A DNA stretch of 64,000 nt from Choristoneura fumiferana (taxonomy: Eukaryota; Arthropoda; Insecta; Lepidoptera; Tortricidae), in the NCBI RefSeq assembly GCF_025370935.1, contig NC_133473.1, forward strand, positions 21,337,020 through 21,401,019, written 5' to 3'. The notes beneath the pieces were generated by a model. It did not search any database, was not told the origin of the DNA, and worked only from the letters and a program-made list of their open reading frames with translations. The translations under genes were made by a program, and so were the position numbers. Positions 10,658 through 20,497 of the stretch are shown piece after piece (position 1 is the stretch's first letter; the number at the start of each line of letters is the position of its first letter).

Positions 10658-10900
10658 AAATTTCAAATTTCAAATTTCAAATTTCAAATTTCAAATTTCA
10701 AATTTCAAATTTCAAATTTCAAATTTCAAATTTCAAATTTCAAATTTCAAATTTCAAATTTCAAATTTCAAATTTCAAATTTCAAATTTCAAATTTCAAA
10801 TTTCAAATTTCAAATTTCAAATTTCAAATTTCAAATTTCAAATTTCAAATTTCAAATTTCAAATTTCAAATTTCAAAATATCAAATTTCAAATTTCAAAT
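10658..10900. repeat. (AAATTTC)n heptamer minisatellite, ~34 units
   Basis: AAATTTC repeats head-to-tail without error from 10658 to about 10877, with a short interruption near 10877-10881 and then two to three more units. Because 7 is not a multiple of 3, all frames are open and encode a seven-residue repeat (KFQISNF). The long frame here is therefore an artefact. The core AAATTT is self-complementary, so each strand can form hairpins. Confidence 0.95.
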
Positions 10901-11758
10901 GATTTATTCAGTAAATAGGCCGCAATGGGCACTTTTACACGTCATTTTTTTAAACTACCAGCGCTTTCGGAAAGACCATCATTGCCAAGAAGAATGCGAA
11001 GAAATTACAAATAAAATACTTAAAAACTATATTATACAATTAAAGAAAAAAAATACAAAAAAAATAATAATAATAATACAGGGTATGGGGTCCCTTAGTT
11101 ACAGTTCCCTTAGTTAGTACTAGTCTGATATAAATATTGCAGCAAAATTTGTCAAATGACGCCAGATCTGATTGAAATCAATCACGGGCTTAGCCGTACG
11201 TCTGCAGGTTGAAGGGCACGCTAGTAAATAAATAAAAATCTCGTCAATATGATGGATCGCTGAATTCCCAAAACACATCTCTCGACTCAAATATTAAATT
11301 CTCATAAAGCGTCTTTTGAATTAAAAAGTTTTTCCAACTTGGCGCTGAGACAAATTTTACTTTCGCTTCATAACTCGGGAATTTTTGTTAGGGGTGAATA
11401 TTTTATTTTTAAGGCAACATTTACAGGAAACTCGGGTCGGTATTGGATTGTGCCAAATGTTTTTATTAGGGTTAAAAGTGTTTTATTTACTGCAAAGGCA
11501 AAGTTACAGACTGACGATGTACCTAGTAAGTTTTAAGAATGAAAATACAATGTAAGGTTGTTGTTTCATTATTTTGACAGTGTAACTAAAATGTCTGGCG
11601 TTGACGATTACGAGTAGGCATGTTGTTTTTGACTTCCGTTCACTTTAGAGGAATATTCAGCAGGTCAAATGAAGTTATTTTCTTAAAGACACTAGTGAAT
11701 TGACGCTTACTGTTTAAAAGATCACAAATAATGAGGATAATTAATTAATTTGACATTC
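10901..11758. other. non-coding, no feature recognised
   Basis: AT-rich sequence with short homopolymers. An open frame at 11339-11536 has no recognisable domain. Confidence 0.5.
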
Positions 11759-12003
11759 AATAACAAAAAATGGTACCGACTACAAAACTCTTGAAAATAT
11801 TTTTCTAGGTAGGTACCTACTAGCTCGAAGTCGGTGACAGCACGAGCCAGCAGGAGTGGAACAATAGTTGTCTACCTCACCTACATACTATGGGTTTCAA
11901 TCACTCCTGCTGCGTCGTGCTAAGTCACCGACTTCGAGCTAGTAGGTACCTACCTAGAAAAATATCTTCAAGAGTTTTGTAGTCGGTTCCATTTTTTGTT
12001 ATT
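11759..12003. repeat. foldback element, ~100-bp arms
   Basis: The left arm 11759-11858 and right arm 11902-12003 are inverted copies that share AATAACAAAAAATGG at the tips and TAGGTAGGTACCTACTAGC in the stem. The loop is 43 bp. A few mismatches and a small indel separate the arms. Downstream to about 12150 the sequence contains further GTCGGTT motifs and a poly-A block typical of a larger decayed element. Confidence 0.8.
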
Positions 12004-12480
12004 TTTTTGCAGTCGGTTTTACTTTTTTCTCGGTTTTATTTTTAAAATCGGTCCACAAATTGACTGAGTAATCGGTGAACATACATAAAAAAAAACAAAC
12101 ATTGGAACATAGAATCTCCTCCTTTTTTGAAGTCGGTTAAAAATGACCCACGGTGGGACATTGACATAACTTCGAAAAATGTACACGTGGTTTTAATAGT
12201 CCGAAAAATTACTTTATTTTTTACTGACTTAATTTACTGAAGGTGCGAAAACGTGAGTCGGTGAAAAAGAAAACTCAGTGGATTCGCAAATTGGCACATT
12301 AAATTATGTGCCTGCATGCTTTTGGGCGAAAACAATCGCGCATCGAAGCATATAAGCGTGTTCTACTTGGTGTTTGAATTACAGAATATTGTTTTTTTGC
12401 GACAGTATAAAGTTAGGCACAGAAAAAAACGTAAACTTTTCTGTAGTAGTATAATAAATGGTTACTCAGTTAATATAATA

Positions 12481-12605
12481 TACTAGCTTTTGCCCGCGGC
12501 TTCGCTCGCGCAGAATTGGTATGTAGCCTAAACCTTTTTTGATCCCACAGGAACCATACATTATTTCGGGAACCGAGTAAGATAAGTGACCAATATGTAT
12601 ATAAG
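12481..12605 (+). repeat. TTTGCCCGCGG repeat, partial
   Basis: This starts ACTAGCTTTTGCCCGCGG and keeps the CGCGCAGAATT block, then diverges after about 120 bp. It is the 5' portion of the family seen at 2217 and 53119. Confidence 0.6.
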
Positions 12606-12664
12606 TATACCTACAAAGTAGAGCTTAGCAAAGCAAAAGTATTATGCCAATAGAGCTGATTGAT

Positions 12665-13090
12665 AATGAGGGCTATCGTTTTTAGTCTCACCAGATGGCG
12701 CACTGTTGCGTGAGGTTTTTAAGTATGGCTTTCAAAGTCTGTTATTACGGGCGTGAAGACAAAGTTTAGATTAAAATCATATTTAATACACCTTAAAACC
12801 GTACCATAAAAATATCGAGCATGCCACAGTGTTGCATAGTCCCCGTTTTGTTCGGAAAAAGGGAGGAAAAAGGTTTCCGAAAGACAAAACTGTCTCAAAA
12901 CACAGACATTCATTGCCCCGGAACGCATATTTGCCATAATTAATTTCAGATATTGCAAAATATTTACAAAATTATTCTAATTATAAATAAACCCGCGTAG
13001 CTCACCCAAAAACTATGAGATTTGACATTTCGGAGACCTCACGCTATACTAGCGCCTCTAGTGGCGAATTCATACGCGATAGCCCTTATT
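12665..13090. mobile_element. non-autonomous TIR element (GAGGGCTATCG ends)
   Basis: Ends AATGAGGGCTATCG (12665-12678) and CGATAGCCCTTATT (13077-13090) are inverted, and the subterminal parts share GTGAGGT and AGATGGCGC/GGCGCTA-type blocks in mirrored order. No coding sequence is present. The length (~426 bp) and mirrored subterminal motifs suit a MITE. The autonomous partner is not in the window. Confidence 0.6.
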
Positions 13091-13787
13091 GATTGAAAAC
13101 TTAGCAAAAATAATATCCATTACGATTTAATACACACCCTACAGGGTAAACGAACAGCTAGACAGCGGATCGGCTGTTATAGGTATTCTTTGGGACCTTT
13201 ATATACGGGACCATAAAAAAACTTTGGAGTCAAGTTGAGCACACTCCCGCAAGAAATCAACTCACACCACGGAACCACGACAATGGGGTCCGAATTAGAA
13301 ATAAATTTGATTCGCTTTACGGCAGTTGTCGCACCACCAACGATCGGCGAGAAGCGAGAATAACTATCGCTTCTCAAAATTAGGACGCCGTAATACGCTT
13401 TCTTTAGTTCTTTCTTGGTAGGTGTGTATAGGTAGTCGATTTCATTTTTTATCCCAAATGACTTATTTTAGTTTTCGAAAAAATATTACAGTAAATTTTG
13501 CAGCCAAATACACTGTATAATAAATATTGAGGTTCAAATGATTGAACATTTAGTTACCACATTATAATAAATACGGTTGTGAGCGACTGTTGTTTAAGTA
13601 GCTGCTACAGCCAATACTTAGAAAACAAATTCTGCCTTACTTTTTTGTTGCGTCGCTTTTAAAATTACTTAATCAAATATTCTAAATACAAAAATGTCTG
13701 TGTCTGTCTGTAACCTCTTCAGCTTAAACCGGTGAAATTTGGAGTAGAGAAACTTAGATACCCTAGAAAAGATAATAGTTATTTGTG
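13091..13787. other. non-coding; LINE-like fragment near 13690-13770
   Basis: No gene is supported. The stretch at about 13695-13765 (GTCTGTGTCTGTCTGTAACC then a C.AAACCGGTGAAATTTGG block) resembles the internal part of widespread lepidopteran retroposons. The 66-codon - strand frame at 13177-13377 has no known domain. Confidence 0.4.
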
Positions 13788-13975
13788 TCACAAGGGAGCA
13801 AAATGGTATATTTACGGCGAGGGCGTACATTGAATCCAGAATGTAGCGAAGGATTCTACAATAGAATCCTGAGCGTAGCGAGGGATTCTAAAGTAGAATC
13901 CTGAGCGTAATGAGGGATTCAAGTGTTAACGCCCAAGACGAAAATAATTTTGCTCCCGTGTGGCTCATACAACTT
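13788..13975. repeat. GGGAGCAAAAT...ATTTTGCTCCC element with 32-bp tandem core
   Basis: Inverted ends around GGGAGCAAAAT (13795) and ATTTTGCTCCC (13948) enclose three tandem copies of a 32-bp unit starting GAATCC at 13832, 13864 and 13896, each containing GTAGCGA.GGATTC. A related GCTCCC and GAGGTGTGAAAAG stretch follows at 14130-14185. It is non-coding. Confidence 0.6.
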
Positions 13976-14194
13976 TTCACACCGAGCAATAAGAAACTTG
14001 AAAAAAAAATATATCTAAATATAATTAAAAAACAACCAGCATAGAAAATGGCGTGGCTTTCCAATTATCAACTTCAAAAAATGGCATTTGCAATAAAACA
14101 CTTAGAAAAGCCTTGAACAGAAAAGTTGCACTTTGCTCCCTCTCGACAGGGAGGAAAAGTTACTTTTCTGAAGGAGAGGTGTGAAAAGGATATT

Positions 14195-14283
14195 TTTTAT
14201 CCCGGTAAATAATATAGTTCCCGTGGGATAGTGAGAAACAAATACTTCGGAGACGTTACTGCGGGTAACAGCTCTGCTAGCTC
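14195..14283 (-). repeat. short fragment of the CCCGCGG-type repeat
   Basis: On the - strand: AGCTGTTACCCGCAGTAACG, then TTTCTCACTATCCCACGGGA. This is a diverged fragment of the same broad repeat type as 14660-14880 and 54322-54547. Confidence 0.45.
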
Positions 14284-14659
14284 GGTAATATGATCGGTGA
14301 TAGCCGTGTCTTCGTCGACAGTGGGACTGTTGCCTATTAGACTCTAACTTGACGCTTTTTATTGGCATATTTGAACGCCAGGTGCGTAGAACGGTGTCGG
14401 TTTCCACATGATGAGGTTTCCTCCAGCTGAGTAAGCGAGTACCTTGTCGCTTTAAGAATACGTGAGGAGTCGCAGGAATGGTTAATGCGTTTTGGGGCGA
14501 CAAGGTGCCATGTTTGGCTGAGGGTGACCGTTTTGTTCAGGTGTTGCAATATTTGTTATGGAAATATTGACGGAGTATTTGTATGGAAAGGTTTAGGTTT
14601 TGAAGTTTTGTTATCTGTTGGAAAAAGGATGAATTTGTTAGCATTATTTATGAGTACCT
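14284..14659. other. unassigned, moderately GC-rich
   Basis: Open frames on the - strand (14102-14503 and 14337-14549) cross this block. Their translations are basic and without a domain I recognise, and the longer one runs into flanking repeats. I leave them uncalled. Confidence 0.35.
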
Positions 14660-14880
14660 AACCTGCTTTTGTCAGCGTCTTCGTCTGCGATAAATACGTT
14701 TATCGCCATCCCGCGGGAAAATTTTAGTTTTCCGGGTTTAAAACTATCCTATGTTATTTTTAGTATCCTGAACTATCTTCATACCAAATTATATTTCAAT
14801 TGGTTTAGAGGCTTAAGTGGAAAAGGTAACAGGCACACAGATATAGTATTATTTTCACATTTGAATTATTCATTAAGAAT
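14660..14880 (+). repeat. diverged TTTGTC.GCG...TTTCACATTTGAAT repeat
   Basis: The order of blocks (TTTTGTCAGCGTCTTCGTCT, then TATCGCCATCCCGCGGGAAA, then a CCTATGTTA block, then ACCAAATT.TATTTCAATTGG) parallels that of the other CCCGCGG-type copies in the window, in + orientation, with considerable divergence. Confidence 0.5.
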
Positions 14881-14924
14881 TAGTCAGTACCTATCGTCTA
14901 AAAGCAAAAGTTTTCTAAAGATTT

Positions 14925-15115
14925 CGTATTGTGTACGGAATCTTCCAAGTTTAGGTATATTTTACACCTTAGGCTGCTATTAACTCTTCAATTAACTACT
15001 TAAATTGCTCAAGCAATCTAAGCCGTTATAATTTTCCTTGTAAATTTAATATATTTACTACCATTCTGAATTTTATGATTTAAATTCGGGTTTTGTTCCG
15101 CGTACCTTGATTTTA
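14925..15115 (+). repeat. partial copy of the ~600-bp family of 1509-2108
   Basis: Shares ACGGAATCTTCCAAGTTTAG, CTTAGGCTGCTATT and GCCGTTATA.TTTTCCTTG with 1509-2108, in the same orientation. Both ends are missing. Confidence 0.65.
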
Positions 15116-15193
15116 GAGAAGCTCGATATTTCGGCACAGTTGCATGCGCCATGATCACGAGACGACCAGTCGGTGAGATGGTCAGTCGTAGGA

Positions 15194-15338
15194 GAAATTC
15201 GTGTCTATACTCCTGTCCAGTGGTGGTGTAGCGGTATAGCACGCAGCACGGAATGCTGAGGACCTGGCTTCGATTCCCAGCGCTGGTCTCTTTTTCTGGT
15301 TTTTCTGTGCATCTATGTTTCAGTTTGTATTTTCGATA
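15194..15338 (+). repeat. tRNA-headed SINE, copy 2
   Basis: The A box TGGTGTAGCGG (15224-15234) fits the TRGYNNARNNG consensus exactly, and the B box GCTTCGATTCC (15267-15277) is one base off. The tail CTTTTTCTGGTTTTTCTGTG matches copy 1 at 34-178 in inverted orientation. The promoter boxes are better preserved here than in copy 1. Confidence 0.75.
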
Positions 15339-15659
15339 AGACTAAAGGAGACAACTATGCGTAGAGTAACAAGCACACGTACGTTTATTTTATTACCTCT
15401 CAAAACAAGATAAAGCAAAGTAACAACACAGCAAACTTGTATCGCCAGAGCAAATGTTTGCTATAGTCTGGCCAAGTGACAATGCGTCCGGCTTTGTGCG
15501 CCGTGGACGAAACGTCATCAAAAGGGGATTGGCAGGGGCATCGTGCAGAGGGATCCGATGAGGATGCACAATGCATGTAGGTATATTGTGGGTTGAAAAG
15601 AAGAGAGACTTTTTTGACACGCTTTATTAGCAACTCATCATCATCTCGGTCTAGGTATA
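15339..15659. other. non-coding, no feature recognised
   Basis: About 320 bp that flanks the palindrome-rich element starting at 15660. Open frames on the - strand have no domain I know. Confidence 0.4.
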
Positions 15660-16120
15660 TGTCGGCGGCTGATCGTACAATCCGCCAGATCACAAAATTC
15701 CTAAGCATATAGTGAAATGGCGCCATTTCATGAATTGGCTAAGGGACATCCGCCATATCGTTCAAAACTCACCGTTTAACGATTTGCCTTGTGACGTTTA
15801 GGCAGATCATGAAATTCCTAGGTATATCATGAAACGCCGTCATATCGGGTCTGGCACTTCGCCGGCTCGTGTGTTGTGGCCACAATTAACACTAACCACT
15901 CCTCGCTTCGCTCGTCGTACCTAAATTTTTCTTTTTTTCGGCACGATGTGCCCGGTATAGAGCTAAGCATAGGTATAGAGCTCTAATCGATCTGCAGTAT
16001 TCTTTCTCAGGCACATCGTGATATGCCTGGCCAAGTTTTAGTTATATCACGAAATGGCGCCATTTCACGATATGCCCAGGAATTTCGTGACCTGGCGGAT
16101 TTTACGATCGGCCGCCGACA
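15660..16120 (+). mobile_element. palindrome-rich DNA element, short copy A (461 bp)
   Basis: The element starts TGTCGGCGGCTGATCGT and ends with the reverse complement ACGATCGGCCGCCGACA, flanked by TATA-type sequence on both sides. Within each long terminal inverted repeat sits a palindrome: TGAAATGGCGCCATTTCA at 15713-15730 and GAAATGGCGCCATTTC at 16051-16066. Further copies of the CTAGGCATATC.TGAAAT module occur in the interior. The middle has the blocks CACTTCGCCGGC, CGCTTCGCTCGTCGTACC and GGTATAGAGCT, all shared with copy B in the opposite orientation. It has no coding sequence, so it is a deletion derivative. The superfamily is not identified. Confidence 0.8.
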
Positions 16121-16722
16121 TATATAACGCAGCCGCTATAATTTGGTCGAAATGTCGAAGTAATCTTAGCAATTTTAATTTACATATTAACAAAAAAATA
16201 CAACTACTATCTACTTACTATTTACAAAACTTATACTAAATAGAAAATGTCTTCAAGGCAGCTGCTTTGGGGGGCTGTTCCTAGGAGGCTGGCAGCATTA
16301 CCTCTCTGGATAGCTAGGCTGATGCGTTGGGCAAGGTAACCAGCCCGCCGATCCCTTGAGGTATCTACCAGCCGAGAAGATAGCTGGCGGAGGAGCTGTT
16401 TTGCCTATGGCCCCCAAGGCCCCAAAGCAATAGTAAGTAGTTTTTGACGTCTCATCATTATGCTGAGCCAATGTCCGATTCACAACCGCAATGACACATA
16501 CTTCATCAGTAGTACTATCGTACTTAATAATAATTATTGTTGTGTCTCGTGCACCCCTACATCGGCTGGCCGAAAATCGTTAGTCATAATGTAATGTTTG
16601 GCACAACTCTTTTACAGAAACTGACATGAACTTCTATGGGCGTGTACACGAAAAAGATGGGTCGATATTATCGGGGCCAGGAAAGAGTGCCACTCTTAGT
16701 CCCGATAAATATTAGACATTGT
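16121..16722. other. unassigned; GC-rich block at 16255-16430
   Basis: A GC-rich stretch stands out at 16255-16430, with a - strand open frame (16298-16483) that lacks a recognisable domain. It may be a fragment of a retrotransposon. Just before the foldback, a small hairpin reads TATCGGGGCC...GTCCCGATA near 16668-16706. Confidence 0.35.
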
Positions 16723-17635
16723 AATGGATTATACGAGGTTTATGCCATTATTGTTTCTTCCTATTCGCGATTCTGCACAAAATAAATTCCACACAGCTGA
16801 ATTTGATCACATGCGTAATGCTTCACAGTCATTATTTCTACGCAATCTTGTTTCTTCTTATTCGCGATTCTGCACAATATGAATTCCACACAACTGAATT
16901 TAATCACATACGTAATGCTTCACAGTCATTATTTCTACGCAATCTTGTTTCTTCCTATTCGCGATTCTGCACAATATGAATTCCACACAACTGAATTTAA
17001 TCACAGGCGTTATACTTCACGATTCTGTAATTATTTTTTTAAAAATCTCATACATAACCGGGAATCGAACCCGGACAAAATTGGGGCAGGGAAAAAATTT
17101 TTTTTTTTTAATTTCAATCGTCCTGTTTATTATTATTATTTTATTTAGGCTGCTGCTGCCTTCGGGAAGCTTCGTCTCAAGGTGTTCCGTTCACATAACT
17201 TAAAGCTCGCGACCATGATAATTTTTACCGCGGGAAAAGCGACTCACGCAGTCTGTTTTTTTTTTTATTTATAAACGCGACTAGGAAGAAACAAGATATT
17301 ATAGAAAATAGATAGAATAAAAGATAAAGATAGTATCGTGAAGTATAACGCATGTGAGTAAATTAAGTTGTGTGGAATTCATATTGTGCAGAATCGCGAA
17401 TAGGAAGAAACAAGATTGCGTAGAAATAATGACTGTGAATCATTACGTATGTGATTAAATTCAGTTGTGTGGAATTCATATTGTCCAGAATCGCGAATAG
17501 GAAGAAACAAGACTGCGTAGAAATAATGACTGTGAAGCATTACGCATGTGATCAAATTCAGCTGTGTGGAATTTATTTTGTGCAGAATCGCGAATAGGAA
17601 GAAACAATAATGGCATAAACCTCGTATAATCCATT
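16723..17635. mobile_element. foldback element with three 97-bp tandem repeats in each arm
   Basis: The left arm 16723-17023 is the reverse complement of the right arm 17334-17635. Each arm contains three units starting TTGTTTCTTCCTATTCGCGA (left arm at 16751, 16848 and 16945, period 97). The outermost ~28 bp carry a unique TATACGAGGTTTATGCC end. The 310-bp centre contains a tRNA-like B box on the - strand (GGTTCGATTCC near 17054-17064) and a CTGCTGCTGCC stretch. Long TIRs built from tandem repeats are the hallmark of foldback-type DNA transposons. No transposase is present. Open frames through the arms are repeat artefacts. Confidence 0.85.
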
Positions 17636-17760
17636 GTAATGAGTCATCATCATCATCATGCCAGCCGGTTTTCTTTCTCGTTTTTCCGTGAAAAACAATC
17701 AAACAATTGTGATTTCAAGTTAGACAAGAGGGTCTCTGTATTTAAAGTAAAATAATAATA
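17636..17760. other. short non-coding spacer with simple repeats
   Basis: Contains TCATCATCATCATCATG and ATAATAATAATAATA runs; the latter is the tail of the SINE that follows on the - strand. Confidence 0.5.
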
Positions 17761-18000
17761 ATAATAATATCATGGGACACTTGACACCAATTGACTTAGA
17801 CCCAAACTAAGCGAAGCTTGACTAGTCAACGGATAAACATACTTATATAGATAAATGCATACTCAAATACATATTAAACATCCAAGACCCGAGAACAAAC
17901 ATTCGTATTATTCATACAAATATCTGCCCCGGCCGGGTATCGAACCCGGGACCTCAAGCTTTGTATTCAGGTTCTCTAACCACTTAGCCATCCGGTAGTC
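17761..18000 (-). repeat. complete tRNA-headed SINE
   Basis: On the - strand the head carries TGGCTAAGTGG (17980-17990), an exact A-box match, and GGTTCGATACC (17936-17946), a near-exact B box flanked by CCCG/CCGG stems. It is followed by a ~160-bp body and an (ATT)n tail. The 3' half also occurs at 4590-4765. This copy looks full length. Confidence 0.8.
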
Positions 18001-18007
18001 TAAAAAT

Positions 18008-18190
18008 CATCCCCAGCCTATATACGTCCCACTGCTGGGCACAGGCCTCCTCTCAGAACAAGAGGGCTTGGGCCATAGTTCCCACGCGGGCCCAGTGCGG
18101 ATTGGGAACTTCACACGCACCATTGAATTGCTTCGCAGGTTAGTGCAGGTTTCCTCACGATGTTTTCCTTCACCGCCAAGCTCGTGGTCT
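18008..18190 (-). repeat. LINE/SINE 3' region ending TATATAGGCTGGG
   Basis: On the - strand: GAGCTTGGCGGTGAAGGAAA..., GTGCCCAGCAGTGGGACGTA and TATAGGCTGGG. Close copies are at 27785-27905 and 58578-58760. In the complete SINE at 27776-28040 this is the LINE-derived tail joined to a tRNA head; here the head is absent. Confidence 0.7.
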
Positions 18191-18997
18191 AAAAATCTAA
18201 AGATAAAGCTTGTAATATGATAAGCGTTGCTACATAGCATTCGTACAAAGACGTCAAACAAAACAGAATCTGACCATCGCATAGCCGTTGCTCGCTGCCC
18301 CTACACACCCTTGCTGACACCCCTCCACCCCTGTCACGCAGCATTTATTTTGTCACCCTCGCCTCCGTAAACCTAATAAGGATCAGAGCTAGTCACCAAC
18401 AAAATACCGGTTAATAACAGAAGGATCCTTGGAAATTCTTCGTCAGACTTTGCTTCGTGAAATCTTAATTTAATTTGCAAGAAAATAAAGGGCCCACTGA
18501 TGAGACGAGAATTTTACGAGCAAAAGGAAATAATCCTTAACGTTACGGCGTCCTATCCTTTGACTCATTATTCGGGACCTTGGCTTTTACGCGTTTTAAA
18601 ATTGCCCCAAAAGATTTCTTAACTTTCATCAATTGTTTGGGGTGAGGTGAAGGTGCATTACGGCATTAGGAACCGAGTTTGAGCTATGCAATTGTTGCAG
18701 GGTTTTTTGAGCGAGCGAAAGTGTATTATGTTTTGCCTTATATTAATATGTAAATAATAAATAAATAATATAATTTAATGTCTACTTTCATATTTTTATG
18801 TACGAGTAAGTACTATTAAATAGTACTATTAATACATATTAAATAGATAGATATTCAGCGATTTATAAATCGAATAAACTAACTTATAACATTTGAACGT
18901 ATTTAAGATGACAGTTTTCCCGAAGAAAGACTTTGATTTGTTTAATATTATGTTTAACTTATGGTTAATTTTAGGTAATTTTATTGTTTATCTATAT
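18191..18997. other. non-coding, no feature recognised
   Basis: About 800 bp without gene, RNA or bounded element that I can support. Composition is AT-rich towards the right end. Confidence 0.5.
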
Positions 18998-19812
18998 TGT
19001 CGGCGGCCGATCGTAAAATCCGCCAGATCACGAAATTCCTAGGCATATCGTGAAAACGCCGCCATTTCATGATATGCCTAAACGTTGGCCAGGCATATCA
19101 CGATTTGCCTGAGAAATAATACGGCAGATCGATTAGAGCAACGCATTCGTCGATATTCTAGCTCTATACCAGGCACATCGTAAAATAGTTTTTTTTGGCC
19201 ACTGGTGGCGCTGCGTATGCAATGGCGGCCGTGACCAGCTGACCGGTCGTGTTTGTTTAGCGCGTGGAAAAAATTCAAAAATAGAAGTGCAAAAGAAGCT
19301 TTTGAACATCAGCTCCGTTCTTTTTATGTGAATCAAACGGATTCTGTGCACAATATGAAAAAACCATGGACGTCTGCCCGTATTTTAGAGGTTAGTAAAT
19401 TGTTGATAAATAAAGTATTCACTAGTTGTTATTTATTTATATAGAAAAATTTAGGTACGACGAGCGAAGCGAGGAGTGGTTAGTATTAATTGTGATCACG
19501 ACGCACGAGCCGAGCGAGCGAAGCGAGTGTGCCGCGCAGCGGCCGGCGAAGTGCCAGAAGCGATATGGCGGCGTTTCTTGATATGCCTAGGAATTTCATG
19601 ATCTGCCTAAACAGGCCAAATCATGAAATGGCGGCGCTTCATGATATGCCTAGGAATTTCATGATCTGCCTAAACGTCACTAGGCAAATCGCTTAAACGG
19701 TGAGTTTTGAACGATATGGCGGATGTCCCTTAGCCAATTCATGAAATAGCGGCATTTCACGATATGCCTAGGAATTTCGTGATCTGGCGGATTTTACGAT
19801 CGGCCGCCGACA
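18998..19812 (-). mobile_element. palindrome-rich DNA element, long copy B (815 bp)
   Basis: Ends TGTCGGCGGCCGATCGTAAA and its reverse complement are identical to, or better preserved than, those of copy A, and the element lies in the opposite orientation to it. It has about eight iterations of the GGCATATC.TGAAATGGCGGC module, arranged as direct and inverted repeats in both subterminal zones. Relative to A it retains about 250 bp of extra interior (about 19190-19440), including an open frame that ends at a splice donor. A and B are therefore two deletion states of one family; the autonomous source is not in the window. Confidence 0.8.
19235..19390 (+). other. candidate exon inside element B with splice donor
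   Basis: An uninterrupted frame runs from 19235 (after an in-frame TGA at 19232) through an in-frame ATG at 19355 to GAG at 19388-19390, immediately followed by GTTAGTAA, a good 5' splice site. The peptide is basic and includes KKPWTSARILE. I do not recognise it. Its position between the subterminal repeat arrays, and its absence from the shorter copy A, suggest it is the remains of a transposase 5' exon. The short length means it could be chance. Confidence 0.35.
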
Positions 19813-20281
19813 TATATATTATTATTAATAAATTATATTATAATATTATAATTATTATTATAAATTGCACCATCTGCTAAAATCTATTACTGTATCTATT
19901 ACTGTAAAAGTTGTGAGGAAGAAATAGCTCTGCAGTGATAAGGTTATACTGGCTTACCTCGAAGAGTTTCTATTTACCTGGATTTTCTGTACTGTACCAT
20001 TGTTTTGTATTTAATAGTTGGCAAAAGTTGACTGAGGGATGATTCCGAAAAGAAACTTGGTCCAATCATTATGCGGAGTGTGTTTTGACTGTGGTCGTTG
20101 TAAATTTTACAGCTGTACGTTGTTTTATCTGTGCGTGGTCGCAAATTTCAGAATAACATACAAAGACAAACTTATGTTAAATTTAACTGCCAGATATTTG
20201 ACAAGTGTTGCTATCCCCAAGTGGCAAAGCGCCCGGGTCCGCCAAACACGTGTTTGGCAACGCGAGACCGTCTGCCACCCG
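19813..20281. other. non-coding; (TA)-rich then unassigned
   Basis: Begins with a TATTAATAATTATAA-type low-complexity run. At about 19861-19890 the AAATTGCACCATCTGCTAAA motif matches the LINE tail near 4250-4270 in reverse. The rest is unassigned, although 20210-20281 may belong to the repeat that follows. Confidence 0.4.
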
Positions 20282-20497
20282 AAAACCCCCGAATTTGTCA
20301 CTTCAAAGTTCAATATATCAAAAACGGGTAAATCGATTTTGATGAAACATGTCTAAGAACCATCGCTAGAGAACCTGCTTTCATATAAAAACCCGCATTC
20401 AAATCAATCCACTCATTTAAGAGCTACGGTGCCACAGACGGACAGACACACATAGCGATCAAACTTGTAACACCCCTCTTTTTGCATCGGGGGTTAA
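20282..20497 (-). repeat. AACCCCCGATGC...AGAGGGGTG repeat, copy 2
   Basis: On the - strand: TTAACCCCCGATGCAAAAAG then AGGGGTGTTACAAGTTTGAT, a short GTCTGTCCGTCTGTGG run, and GTGGATTGATTTGAATGC. This is the same family as 5073-5300 and 38245-38429 and extends further at its 3' end (CTTTGAAGTGAC...TTCGGGGG). Confidence 0.7.

Noticed and set aside
10602..11117. 171-residue open frame with KFQISNF repeats
   Set aside because: It is a translation of the AAATTTC heptamer array, open in several frames because 7 is not a multiple of 3.
11339..11536. 65-residue + strand frame
   Set aside because: Starts at a non-ATG codon, no domain, AT-rich context.
14102..14549. 133- and 70-residue - strand frames
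   Set aside because: No domain, overlap with repeat fragments, and no splice or promoter context.
17936..17990. A functional tRNA gene
   Set aside because: Good A and B boxes but no full cloverleaf, a long non-tRNA body and dispersed relatives; it is a SINE head. The same applies to 15224-15277 and 28017-27979.
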